From: Bolinopsis microptera
Taxonomy: Eukaryota > Ctenophora > Tentaculata > Lobata > Bolinopsidae
Direction of reading: 5' to 3'
Length of the DNA: 64,000 bases
Assembly: GCF_026151205.1 (NCBI RefSeq)
Contig: NC_087077.1
Coordinates: 18,824,975-18,888,974, forward strand
Shown here: piece after piece, positions 11,739 to 22,679 of the stretch
How the letters are laid out: every line of letters begins with the position of its first letter
Numbering within the stretch: position 1 is the stretch's first letter
Made by a program: the position numbers and the translations under genes
Notes under the pieces: generated by a model
Told to the model about the DNA's origin: nothing
What the model saw: only the letters and a program-made list of their open reading frames with translations
Database searches by the model: none

Positions 11739-14700
11739 CTATTCATCGGCTATCGTGTCTTTTGAGTATCTGATTTCGAAGTTGGCGTTGCCTGAATCTT
11801 CAATCTTCTTCTCGTTGACGTAAGCGCTGCAATCAAGATAGGTGTCGAGAGATGCTGTCTCGTTCATTGCAGCTAGTTTATCCTCTGAGAAATTGATGAG
11901 TGAGATTCAACAATTCTAATGCATTTTAAGTCTTAAAGAATAGACAAGTCAAGAAAATACATAAAACTTCAAGACAAGGCCAGCGAGACAAATATCTTCA
12001 ACACAAAAACATGTCAGATAAAGAATAACTTACTGTTCAAGGTTATCTTGATAGCCTGCATCGGCTGCAGACCGTTATTTTCCATGGAGGTCCAAGGGTA
12101 GTACGCTTTCAGTGCTGCAGCGATTTCGACTTTTTTCTGCATTTCCATATCGAACTGAAAATGAATGATACGTGATTTACCTTTCAAAGCTCGTACAAAA
12201 TTTTTAGAAATCTTAATTGAAAAGTTGGCCCTTTTTGGCCCCTTGCCCAGATTTTACGCCGAGTCTGAGATTAAGTCTTACAGTGCTGCTGTGTCAAAAC
12301 ATTCCCCCAGCTCTGCCTCCACTTTCACGGCAGAGAACTTGAAGAAAGTAGTTCAGAAGCGCCGGCTCCTCGCCCACCCATCGCGATCGCCCACCCCTTT
12401 TAAAAATCCTGCGCACGCCCCTGTTGGGAAAGTAACTTAGCCGCTGCAAGCGAAGCGAGCGGGCCACAGAAGGGTCTGAAAATGGGTTTGGGAGGAAATT
12501 TTTAATTATGTGGATATGGGTATCTGCATGCTTATAAACAGTAAAGGCTGGGGTCCCCAGGTTGTATGGCATATGATAAAATACGCCATCACGGATCGGG
12601 AAATTGAGCGGCCATCCACAAAAGAAAAGCGGCTGCATTTCTTGTTGGTCTCAAGGAGGATGCAGATACAGGAGAGAAACTCGGCGATAAAATTTGTGAT
12701 GTGTTCGAACAAATGGCAGAGAAGCCACGCTTCGAAGTTGCTCGAAATGGGAATGAAGCTACTGAAAAACATAGAGCTGTCAAAGTATCATTTGGAATCT
12801 CTAGCACCGTTCATCAGATACTGCAGTTCAAAGCTAAAGAAATCAGACTGTCTCAGTGTTTTAAAACTGTCTTTATTTTACCGGATCGGTCGCCGGAGGA
12901 GCGTGCAGTACATTTAAACAGTTGGTTCTAGATTTGAAGAGGAAGGTCAAGGAAAATCCTAATATTGTATACGTTATTTAATCAGGACAGGTAGAATTTG
13001 TGAGATAGATGAGTGAGATATTTAAATACAATAGGGGCAGCTCTAGCTGGTCAGACCCCACAATATCATGAAATAACGTCAATAATGTCATTATTTGCGT
13101 ATAAAGCCGCTTATTGGATATAATGTCGACGTTATGCCGCTTATAGGATATAATGTCAATACAATGTCGCTTATAGGATATAATGTCGATACAATGTCGC
13201 CTTTTTGGATATAATGTCGATACAATGTCGCTTATTGGATATAATGTCGATGTAATGTCGCTTATAGGATATAATGTCGATACAATGTCGCTTATTGGAT
13301 ATAATGTCGTATAATGTCGTATAATGTTGTCTAAAGACAGTGACATTGTGGGGTCTGGCCAGGTGCCCAAATAGAATATAGATATTACATAATTTTTTGG
13401 CCATTTTATGAACTTTTACACTTTACATTTACTAAGAATATACATGCATTCTGGCGTTTAAATTATCACTTTGTCACAATGCCAGCCGCTTTGAAGTCGG
13501 CAATTTTTATTTTTAATAATATTGGTTGACAGTTGTTGATATAAGAGGGATGTAAATGTAAATTTCATTTCGTTTAACTTCCTACGTTTGTGTGAACCTA
13601 ACAAATATGTAGAGTTAAGTTTCCCAATTTCCCAAAAATCTATAATTAGATGTACTCACTGGAGGGTCCAAGTTTCCAGATCCAGTTTTTCCCACGACCC
13701 ATTCGCAACCGAAAGACAACGTCTCGCCTTCTTCTGGAGCCCAATCGTAAATCTGAATTATTGGATAGTTTGGTGAGCAAAATGGGTTATTGGTAGGTGA
13801 AGCTCTCCGTCAAGGTACTGTTAATTGTTAAACCAATTGATGTTACGTACTGACCATAATACTCGAATTAAAATTTTAATTGATCACGAATAGCAAATCT
13901 AGAGAAATAGCTGTGAATATTTTTTATTATTTAAAACTAAAAATTGTTCAAAAATACCCACCCTGTTAAGTCCAATATAGAAACATCCCACTTTACTTTC
14001 ATCACTGTTTTTGGGGTATTGTGACTCGAAACATTCTCCAAGGTTATCAAAGCTCCAATCGAAAAATCCGTCGCCCTTATCTTTGTTACCCTCTGCGGAC
14101 AGAATAAACCATTTTTAAAGTGAGCTGAGTATCGACAGAATTATGTTTTGGTTTTACAACATACAATTAAAGCATGCTTCAAGATAATTAGAGATTAAAA
14201 TAAACGTATACAAATAAATTCATTATTTACCATTTTTTAATTCAAGATATTTAAAGATTAAAATGAACGTATAAATTATAATAAATTTACCGTATTTTGC
14301 TTTTAATGCGTCGGCTGCCACCTTGTATTTATTCCATTGTGCATCGTTCTTGAAGTTCAAGATGTACAGATCTTGGAAAGGGGCTGCTAGCTCTGAAACA
14401 AAAATTCAACTCAAGTCATGAATGTATTAAAAAGCAGAACAAGCCAGAACTGTTATTATGCGATCTTGAATTTGATAATAATAATAAATTTAAATTTAAT
14501 AAATTGATTCAAAGGGAAACAAATTCCTCTGTAAATTTAATAACACCGCTTTTAAGATAAAACTTTTACTCAGCTTGAGCAGTGTTAAAACTTGTCATCC
14601 CAGAAAATAAAATGAATACGTATGTATTATTTACCGCCTTTAAAACCCATATTCTTCTGGTATCTAGCTTTAAATTTAATATCCGTTTCATCTCAAAATT

Positions 14701-15891
14701 GAAACATATATTTCTAAGATAATTACAATCAAATGATATGTAGCGATTAACAGAATTCTGCCCCTGGTCCTAGCTGTTTGTAGACAATGACGGTTAACCT
14801 CATATCTTAGTTTGTGCTTTGGAGCAAGAAAATTAAAAATATGTACATGTCATTTTAGGACAAGGCCTTCAACATGTGTGCCAAGTTACAAGGTCTCAAT
14901 TTGTAAACTGTAAAAGATACTTTTTAAACAAAATTTCATTTTGAGGTGTTCATTTACAACAGAATTACATGTAAACCTAAATTTCTGAGGCACAATTTGA
15001 CCAAAACCCATAATTTGGTAGAGTGGACCGCTGCTAGTATCTCTTTTTCCAAAACAAAAGGAAATGATATTAATTTGAAAAACTGTCTGCAAATTCTACG
15101 GCATTAGGAAATTTTCGACATCAACCTTTTGGGATTTTAGAGATGAATATATTGAATATCAAATTAGATTCACATACTAGGTTTGTTGGTACGTCCGATA
15201 ACTGTAGGCTTGTCATCGCTCAGGGTGTTCAGCATCACTATCAGGCAGACGGCGAAGAAAGCTGCCAAACAAGCGTAGAAGAAGAAGTAGAAGATTATAA
15301 TTTTTCCTGAAAATATAATCTATTTGAATGCTTCCCAAAATTATCTACTATGAACAGTGCAGCATTCCTGGTATTGACAAAAGCTACCACAAAATATCAT
15401 TCAGGTAGAAGCTGAAGCTATTCTCCAATAATGTAAAAACAATTCTTTTAAAGATGTTGAAATATTGTGATAAAACTGATTCGAGAAGATATCAGTGTAT
15501 GCTATGATGTATGATGTAATGTATGGTTTTAACTTGTATTTTACCCCATCGAATGTTCTTCAGAGCGTGAGCGGATCAGGGACGTTCCAGCATTTTTGAG
15601 AATGAGTGATGTTGATGGACCAAGATCGTCAATTGGATAGAACTGTGGCATGATCTATGATCTAGCGACTAGCTATGAAAGTGTGTGAAATGAATCGTTT
15701 GTATGAGTTGTAGATATGATGCACACATTGACTTCAATGTCACTAATAACTGAATATCATAAGAATTTACCCCAACTAGAACCCCCTCTGCCAAAAACTG
15801 TGTGATCATCTGGGTTGTAGAGAAAAGTACAAAATCCTTTGAATCCCTCAACATATTTGTTGGGTTTCTTTTCTTTCACTTCTTCACCCAT
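11739..15891 (-). CDS. Na+/K+-ATPase beta subunit, copy B (7 exons, canonical first exon)
   Basis: Same protein family and role as copy A. Exons: 15891-15771, 15306-15178, 14392-14291, 14092-13958, 13802-13660, 12154-12034, 11884-11739; all phases agree and give 298 aa. Exon 1 codes for a classic beta cytoplasmic tail (GFCTFLYNPDDHTVFGRGGS, then SW), joined to the helix KLIIFYFFFYACL. Exon 4 ends with GCFYIGLNRV; exon 6 has KAYYPY; exon 7 has LDCSAY. Cysteines for disulfides two and three are kept, the first pair is missing, and an extra cysteine stands in NNPFCSP. An NET glycosylation motif in exon 7 is private to this copy. An in-frame upstream ATG at 15942 crosses several acceptor-like CAG/TAG sites, so 15891 is preferred as the start. 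This copy looks like the regular pump subunit. Confidence 0.88.
12250..12965 (+). pseudogene. Broken LINE ORF1 relic in copy B
   Basis: Two stretches match the intact relic at 4753-5370: about 12260-12345 (the SPSSASTFTAEN region) and about 12637-12965 (from the VGLKE-like region to the PDRSPEERAV motif). Between them, about 12346-12636, is unrelated sequence with higher GC. Frameshifts follow near the end (an extra T in the codons after ERAV). It cannot make protein. Confidence 0.75.
12987..13389. mobile_element. MITE-like insertion with inner minisatellite
   Basis: Copy A reads straight from ATCAGGACA to TAATTTTTTGG (near 5632), while copy B has about 400 extra bases at this point, flanked by ACA on both sides. 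Inside, CTGGTCAGACCCCACAATATC (near 13049) and its inverted partner, ending GGGGTCTGGCCAG (near 13363), form 21-bp inverted repeats with two mismatches. Between them lie about seven copies of a 30-bp unit (CGCTTATAGGATATAATGTC plus ten more bases, 13107-13330). Whether the inverted repeats are the true ends is open. The open frames across it on the minus strand are only the repeat read in phase. Confidence 0.7.
15547..15652 (-). pseudogene. Frameshifted alternative first exon, copy B
   Basis: Sister of the exon at 8791-8896. It keeps the start (MPQFYPIDDLGPSTS) but has a 3-base deletion and, next to the donor, 4 extra bases (GAACATTCGATGGG against GAAGACTGGG). The exon therefore ends in phase 2 instead of phase 1, and joining to exon 2 would reach a stop in that exon. 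No other GT donor nearby restores the phase. Confidence 0.65.
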
Positions 15892-16017
15892 GTCTGGAAA
15901 CCCTAGAACCCTAGAATGATAACGAAAAATAAGAGAAAACAATCAACTTGATAAATTTTGAATAAATTATTTGTCAACTAAATTCTTTATAAAATTTTGT
16001 GTACACTTAAATTGATC

Positions 16018-16563
16018 ATTTAGGAGGTACTCTGAAAGACCTTCAATCTTTTTGGCTGCCTATCAGTTACAGAATTCAGTACAAGTTATTACTTCTTGTT
16101 TATAAATGTCATAGTGGTATGGGACCAGATTATTTAAGTATTCAAATTTGGTAATTATAATAATCGTATATACTTGATTGTATGTGGCAAAGAAGTGTTT
16201 TATAAATCTTAATTCCACTGGGAGGTTTGATTAGGTTTTTAAAATAGGATAATGTTTTGATAATTTTTTGAAAAATATTGTATCTGATAAATAATTAATG
16301 TTGGTGGGGTTATATTTATTATATATTTTTCAGTGCAATGGTATTTTTTAGAGATGTGTTTGATGTGATGTCATAAATTTTACTTTACTTTACTTGACTG
16401 AACCAAGGGTAAATACACATGGAGAGAGATCGTTTCAGAAAGTTGGCCCTAAATTATGGAATGAGCTGCCTCTTGAAATTAAGAACTGCATGTTGTTGGA
16501 CTGTTTTAAAGTGTATCTAAAAACGTTTCTTTTCAAGCGTGCTTATGATATTCATGAATAGTG
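16018..16563 (+). mobile_element. Degraded LINE 3' end, copy B
   Basis: It matches 9184-9540. The reading is broken by about 200 unrelated bases (16190-16395) and small deletions, but the final part up to the stop (WNELPLEIKNC) is kept. It is a paralogue created by the segmental duplication, not an independent insertion. Confidence 0.8.
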
Positions 16564-16864
16564 TACTGCCTCTTTTAATCAAAGATTGCTTTTCTCAGGT
16601 TTTCTTGAGTCCTGAAGTGTTTTTGTTGAACACCTGTGTGCATTTTAAGTTGTTGTTCCACTGTAATATAAACTTTTAAATCAATATTATTATTTCTATC
16701 TTATTCGTATGGCATCAGTCTACCTCTGTCAAGGCATCTGTCATTTAGACATCTAATTGGGTCCCTCTGTTGATATGGTACACTCACAATATCCTGAGAT
16801 AGTTGTCAACACCATCCAGGGAATAAAGACTTTATTTTTGTTGAGAGACTACTATACCAAGTGT

Positions 16865-17045
16865 AACCTAGACTAGTCTAGGGAATTAGCTCAGAATCCA
16901 TTAGATCTTTGCTATGTTGCACATCTATGTTATGTCTCCTTGGTTGACTCAGCCAAATGATTGGAAAACCGTAATTAAGGGTTATATGAGGGGCCCTGCC
17001 AAGATATAAGGAATCTTACTAGGCTTAGGGTAGCCCTCAGTAGAT
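16865..17045 (+). mobile_element. SINE body, headless copy in copy B
   Basis: Paralogue of 9851-10030, with the same CCATTAGATCT and GACTCAGCCAAATGAT blocks. It marks the right end of the duplicated block. Confidence 0.5.
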
Positions 17046-17374
17046 CTATGTTCTACATCATCCTGTACACTGTAGTTTTGACTTCATTTTAAACATAATT
17101 GTAGTATTATCAACCCTCTAGTCTATACCTTGATTGCCACTACTTTTTATACCCTGTACTAATCATATTACCCTCAGGGTTTGTTAGCAATCTAAAACCT
17201 TTTACACATTGAATACTTGTTTCATTGGTTCGGTTCCATTTAGATTGCTTACTAACATGGTAATTAACAATTTCACCAAAGCAGTATCTGACCAATGCAA
17301 AATAAGTACATATATGAACAAATCTCAGACAGAACAGATTACATGACTCCGCAATGGCAACCTTAGATGAACTG

Positions 17375-17420
17375 TACAAGGATACAAGGATACAAGGATA
17401 CAAGGATACAAGGATACAAA
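17375..17420 (-). repeat. 8-bp microsatellite, LINE 3' tail
   Basis: Nearly six copies of GGATACAA. It lies about 130 bases beyond the stop of the minus-strand LINE frame at 17548-18039. On that strand it reads as TTGTATCC repeats at the 3' end, which is the usual place for the terminal short repeat of CR1/L2-like LINEs. Confidence 0.7.
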
Positions 17421-17547
17421 AGTGATAATTATTTTATTGAATTCACAATAGTTATAATTCTGAAATAATTTAAGGTTACACAATTCTAGTTATTTACAAA
17501 TGTGTAGGGATAAAATAGAAATGTTTTATAATACTATTTTTGAGGTC

Positions 17548-18039
17548 CTATAGCATTATGCATTGGCCAGTATTTGAGTGGAAATCTGGGCTCTTATAGT
17601 AGGCTGTAAAATTTTCGTTCACAGAGAGAATTGAATGGATTGCTCTTGCTGTGGCAGTAAATTTTGTAGGGTCTAGTGTTTTATCGGATAGCAAACCGGC
17701 TAGGTCAGTAATATTTTTGGGATGGAAGTTAAATTTTTCTCTAACTGAGGAGTAGAGTAAACAGTCAGTTAGAACATGAATTTCGTCCTCAATAGGCTTA
17801 AGCCCCTTGCTGAAAAAGCAAAAAGTGCACCATCGATGTTCTCTTGGTACTAGGGGGGTTTCGTAACGGCCCCTCTCAATGTAAAGATTGTGGCAGCTAA
17901 TACGAAACCTTGTTAAGCTTTTCCGAGCATCGGGGATCTTAACCACTCCTAAGTATGTTTCTGGTTCATAATCATGTTTAATTTGATTGTAGAATTCTAA
18001 TTTAGGTGAGGATGCCTTGGCAGATTTCCAGGTATCCAC
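17548..18039 (-). mobile_element. LINE polymerase C-terminal fragment (163 aa)
   Basis: The frame matches the C-terminal part of non-LTR retrotransposon polyproteins: a KLEFYNQIKHDYEPETYLG block, KSLTRFRISCHNLYIERGRY, and a zinc-binding-like CTFCFF ... EDEIHVLTDC arrangement. The reverse transcriptase core is missing upstream. The short-repeat tail at 17375-17420 fits its 3' end. The intact frame suggests a fairly young insertion that was truncated on arrival. It belongs to a different family from the fragment at 9196-9540. Confidence 0.75.
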
Positions 18040-18305
18040 AAGGTATATACCTTCTATCCATTCTCTTGCTACTCCAAGTCCCCTAAGATATCTGGTAAAA
18101 AGGTCCTGCTACTTGCTAGTTATATATAAAATATATTTATGTTTGCTTTAATTGATACTAAATAAAATTGTTGTTTTCTTGAAATTGTTGTTTTCTTGAA
18201 TACCCTCGATTAACCAGATGAACCGGCGTTGGACAGCTTCCAACTCAAAGATGATTTGCCAACTACCATGAGCAGCAGATGGATTAAACTGTTTGAATCT
18301 AAACC

Positions 18306-18760
18306 TTGCAATTTAAACTCCCTGAAACTGTAAAATTGTACAAAGAAGAGTACATAACAAATGCATTCATCTCTGGTTTATCTTCTTCCACTATCTGGCA
18401 GCGTCTCTTAGAAGAAAATACGTTGACTTTGGACCAATCATTTAAAAAAGCGAGGAGTATTGAAATTGCAGTCTTACGGCAGTACTCCCCAGCCTTTTGT
18501 TAATGCAATAGACATGACTTCAATTTCAAGCTATTAGAACGATCTCTATCACAGAATGTACAGAATGTACCCTCGGCATCAGGAATACCAGTATATAATG
18601 ATCAAAATCCTTCTGGTGCTAAACTAGGGCCAGGGGCTCCAGCTACCTGTGTGAATTGTGAATTGTGGAAATGCTGCACACAGTTGTAACATGGCCTGCT
18701 CGCAGTGCCACTTGATTAAATTGTAAAAAGCCAGGTTACTTCTAATAAAAGGTATAGTGT
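18306..18760 (+). mobile_element. LTR-retrotransposon gag relic
   Basis: A 65-aa frame shows a capsid-type gag pattern (NAFISGLSSSTIWQRLLEE, then TLTLDQSFKKARSIE). About 150 bases downstream, in broken frames, cysteine/histidine-rich coding resembles a zinc knuckle (near 18645-18740). Stops and frameshifts interrupt it. No long terminal repeats or protease/polymerase were recognised nearby. The family is probably Ty3-like, but this rests on short motifs. Confidence 0.5.
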
Positions 18761-18779
18761 CATTCAAGGTGTAGAGGGT

Positions 18780-21330
18780 CGATAATACTACAATATGGTA
18801 ACAATTCGAGATTTGGGTTAGAAATTATAAAAATCCCTTTGTGATAGATGTAGCTCATCGACATGTCTAGATCTGCTATTAGTAAAACAAATTTAGTAAA
18901 ACAATTTTCACTGCACTACTACTTGTTCATCCTCTCTCTCCTAGAATCATCAAAAACCAATACAATAAAACATCTTGTACCTTTTTCGACTCCACGGAGT
19001 CCCTGATGGACTTTTGTTAAAAATTGGACCAACCTTTCTTTCTCGAAATGTATCTTAATGTACTTCACTACTTTATTATAATATTAAGATAAAACAAATC
19101 ATGTGAAGATATTACTACGAAATAGATTTATATTTATTATACCAAATTTATTTTTATTATACCAAATTGTCCATGATATTAAAACTAGCCGTGCTGATGG
19201 TTTTAGATTTTTATGTTGTAAGTATTTTAATGTGAAGCGTTTACTTCTCCCCCTCAGCAAGACTATTAGAATAATGATAATAATTGTAAAATGACGTAGT
19301 ATATTATATAACAGTTAATCTATATGATTAATGATATAGATATAAATGTTGAATGTTGGATGTTGTAGAGCAATTTAAAGAGTATTGGTCCACAGGGGTC
19401 TGTAAAAGCCGTACATGCACTTGGGTCCTTATATCCTTATCCTTGTCACTCTCAATTGGATTCAGTTCACGCAAAACATGAACATTTAGACGTACACCAT
19501 ACACATTGACACGATATTTATTAGAAAGCAAAAAGTATAAAATAATACGTGCGTGCGCGGCTTGGGCCGGACTGCATAAGAATTGATGCGTGTAGGAGCT
19601 GGAGTACGCTTGTTCATAGATAAATGAAATATTGCATTGTAAATATTTAAAATTGACGATATATTATGATCTAATAGTAAATTTTACAAAGCTAGCTTTG
19701 GATTAACTGGGCCGCGCTCAGCCTGTCATTCCGCCAAATCTTTATGTTAATGAACATAATAGCCTGGGGTCCTCAGGTAAGCTTTGGATTTGGGTATAAT
19801 TGTAATTTATTTTTAAAAAACCACGAATAGTTTTAAATTTACTCTGTCGTACTAACAAGTTAATTCTGTTTTCAAGAATGCGCAGCTTTGGCGGCCAGTT
19901 CCCACTGCGAGCTGTTTACTCAAAATGCGCGAACACGTCAACATATAAAAATTTGGCGCCCTACAAACTTCGGTAGAACTTCATTTGCAACTGATTGCTC
20001 GTATTTTACTGCGCGCAGCGTTTGCCTTGTGAAGTTCAACACCAAACATATATACTGTTAATATTCATACTTGATACTGCATTTAATCTTTAATTTTTGA
20101 TGGAAATACGATGTACATTAAATTTCTGGTTTTTAGTATGACTATGCCGTATATATAAAACAGTTTAATGCATAATATAAGTAATACGACTCTTACATCT
20201 TATTTAAAACATGTTACGTTGTAAATCAATGTTTGTATGTACATTACTATTGTTCCGTATTGAAGTTGATTCATTCGGTTGCGGTTGCTTTTATTTTTCT
20301 TTTAAAATATACTAACCTTTTGCATTGTAATTTACTAAACAAAAAATTGTTTATATGAATTATTCATTATAACTTTGTAATTTTATCGCGCGCGTCTTTA
20401 TATTGTATATGTTGTAAGTTTTAGTTATTGATAATTTTAAAATTAAAACTCACAATGATATCACAAATAAATTGATTGCAATCACAAAGTTTTAATTTCA
20501 CCAAGTCATTAGCCCAGAATCATAATATATAAATGATAAAATAAACTTATACTTTCATTACACTTATTAAAATGTAACACTAAAAGCACGTATCGCGCAA
20601 AATATTTGATTAATATTAGTGCCACCTATTTAAGTATGAAGAAACATAAATTTCGAATTAATAATCTGGAATCCCATATTTTCGGTATTTGGATTTGTGA
20701 TTACATTCGTTTAATGTTTTAAAAAAATTCTTAAATTGGTAAATAAACATAAAAATTGTCAAATAATGCGCGGCTCAAAAAATAAATTCTATTTTTTTGA
20801 TATTTGAATTCCTCCGCAAGCGTTACGTTACCAAGGGTTATTGTTGTAATGTTTAATCTATGTTCTATTCCTTGTAGTGTTCCGTTTGTGGTTGAAATTG
20901 GACCGGTCTGTTTGTTCACGATTTCGCAACGGAATATGGTAGTACTATCTAAGACCCTTACGATCATATTGTTGCCAACTTTGTTTCGCTGCCATACTGT
21001 ACTATATTATTGGAATGAATGGAGACTTAACTCAAAGCGTGTGTAGGCCCGCTCTGCGTTCCCACAGGGATGCCCGATAAATAAAGATTTTTCACATTGT
21101 CCATTCGTGAACTGCAATCGTACGGTATGTGTGCTCTTTTGTACAACTTTAATACTCTCATGCCATGAATATTTGTGCACAAAAAAATTGTTAGAAATTC
21201 GAACTTACTTTTTACTGTCGTAATCTGTTAATTTAATCTAACCGTCCTCACTTTCAGATTGCTATAAACTTGTCTAAATAGAAACGTTTCTCGGGTCAAC
21301 TTCACGCTAGATAACTGCATTCTTCGCCTA
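18780..21330. other. AT-rich intergenic sequence
   Basis: No supported gene. A short exact tandem pair (TTGTTGTTTTCTTGAA) lies just to the left, near 18170-18200. A promoter-like cluster is at 19944-19960. Small open frames at 19328-19531, 20731-20967 and 20804-21046 show no recognisable domain and overlap each other on both strands. Confidence 0.5.
19944..19960 (+). promoter_or_regulatory. TATA box next to E2F-like site
   Basis: TATAAAA (19944-19950) is directly followed by ATTTGGCGCC, which fits the E2F consensus TTTSGCGC. Downstream sequence (19970-20030) is locally more GC-rich than its surroundings. It could start the possible transcript whose exons appear at 21338-22134, but no link is visible. 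Confidence 0.3.
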
Positions 21331-21337
21331 GAAGTGC

Positions 21338-22134
21338 ATGGCAACCAAACAAAAAGTAAGTAAAATATCCTATACATATCCCGCTTTGCTTTTCAAACAT
21401 TTTGTATGCGAATAACTGCTTGAATTGCAGGAATTCATGTCAACTACATTTGCTATGTTACTGTCCAGTGTTAACATCGCAGTGTTAACATCGTACTGCA
21501 TGGTCTAATTTATGTCCTCTTACTACATAATATATTATGAGTTAATTGTGTTTGTTTTCAGGTTGCCATAGTGTTGAAATTATCGACAAGCTTCTTAAGA
21601 ATGTCCATGATCGAGCATCTTGGGAAAACCAAAAGGTACTAGAGACGTGCAAAATTCTCTGACAAATCTGACAAAACTGCCATTGACCTGCTATCCGGTT
21701 GGTATTGTCGCCTCTGTTCCCTAAGTAAACGGTGCAAACGGCGATATCAAGAATTGACTGAGTCAGGTACGGTCTATGCTTTTTGTATAAAGTTTATGTA
21801 ACGTATTTACTAAGCCACCATCTTTTGTCTGGATTCTGATTACCAATTAAGGCATTTAAAAATATACTGACTAAATTTTACAGCTGTATGGTAAATTTTG
21901 TTCTTAAAATTTTATTTATGAAAGTTCACATTTTTGCATCCTGTCGCTCTCTGACAGTTGCAAACATAAATGCAAAACGCATGTTGACTATTTTATTTTC
22001 TCAGGAGAACCCTGTCGGCTAAAACGTGGTCCAGGAAAGCCTGCTAATAAAGATCCCCGCACACCTCTCCTGAACCTGATGAAGGGATACTTCATACTAA
22101 CAAGATGTCAAGCATTGCCGCCTTCAGTGTTCAG
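21338..22134 (+). CDS. Possible spliced gene fragment (weak)
   Basis: Consensus splice sites outline 21338-21355 (MATKQK, donor GTAAGT), 21562-21635 (after TTGTTTTCAG; a phase-0 join would continue in frame), an open stretch of about 120 bases ending at 21766 with donor GTACGG, and 22005-22134 (after TTTTCTCAG). The last two join in frame and code for a basic segment with GWYCRLCSLSKRCKRRYQEL and an AT-hook-like KRGPGKP. Between the second and third pieces the frame is closed by a TAG near 21640, so either an exon border was missed or this is a decaying gene. Family not recognised. Confidence 0.25.
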
Positions 22135-22595
22135 GTCAGTTTTAGATTGAAGACTGCAGCACTTTTCGTTTTAAATTGGTAACAATTAAACTTGAGATGG
22201 TCGAGGAGCTCTGCTCATATTAGAAATAGACTGAAATAGATCTCTAGTAGCAGAGAGTAGCTGAGTGTGCACTTCAATGTCCACAATTTTTAACCACACC
22301 GGGTCTTTCATTAGATCATTCCAAACCAAAATCATCTAGGTACCCATTTTGTATCGCTAGTCCCAGTCCTACAGGGCGAAATTTCTAAATTGCCCTCAGG
22401 CGCAAATTTGGGATTTAGAAAAGACAATTTTTTTGAGAAAAGACAATTTTATTATTTATCACCAATTCAATACATAATCAATAAATATATATCCGAATAA
22501 ATTTGATTCAAAATTAAATGATACAAGTATGCTAGCAGCTAGCGCGCTTGTATTTGGTAAATATTCACGCTGCTAAAAATGGGTTTTACCACACC

Positions 22596-22676
22596 GCCAC
22601 TCTCATTAGCACAGTTGGTGAACGGACTCAGGCGCTGTTAAGCTTTTATGAGCCCTGGTTGACTGCTGAGAGTGGC
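22596..22676 (+). tRNA. tRNA-like relic
   Basis: The 5' GCCACTCTCA pairs perfectly with 3' TGAGAGTGGC. The A box TAGCACAGTTGG is a perfect match to the consensus and follows at the expected distance. The B box region (TGGTTGACTGCTG) is poor, and a clean anticodon stem is not visible. Best read as a decayed tRNA or a SINE head. A working tRNA is unlikely. Confidence 0.35.
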
Positions 22677-22679
22677 GAC

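Larger units (their letters stand above)
10197..17197. repeat. Tandem segmental duplication, copy B
   Basis: This is the second copy of the block described at 2397-10196, 7.0 kb against 7.8 kb. The difference in length comes mainly from insertions on one side: the MITE and SINE are only in A; the 30-bp minisatellite insertion at about 12987-13389 and a 200-base insertion at 16190-16395 are only in B. Confidence 0.9.

Noticed and set aside
12978-13404. Open frames of 130 and 77 aa on the minus strand with repeated DIIS/YKRH words
   Set aside because: They are the 30-bp minisatellite read in phase; 30 is a multiple of three, so any stop-free frame stays open.
15669-15854. 61-aa minus-strand open frame
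   Set aside because: Another frame over the canonical first exon of beta-subunit copy B.
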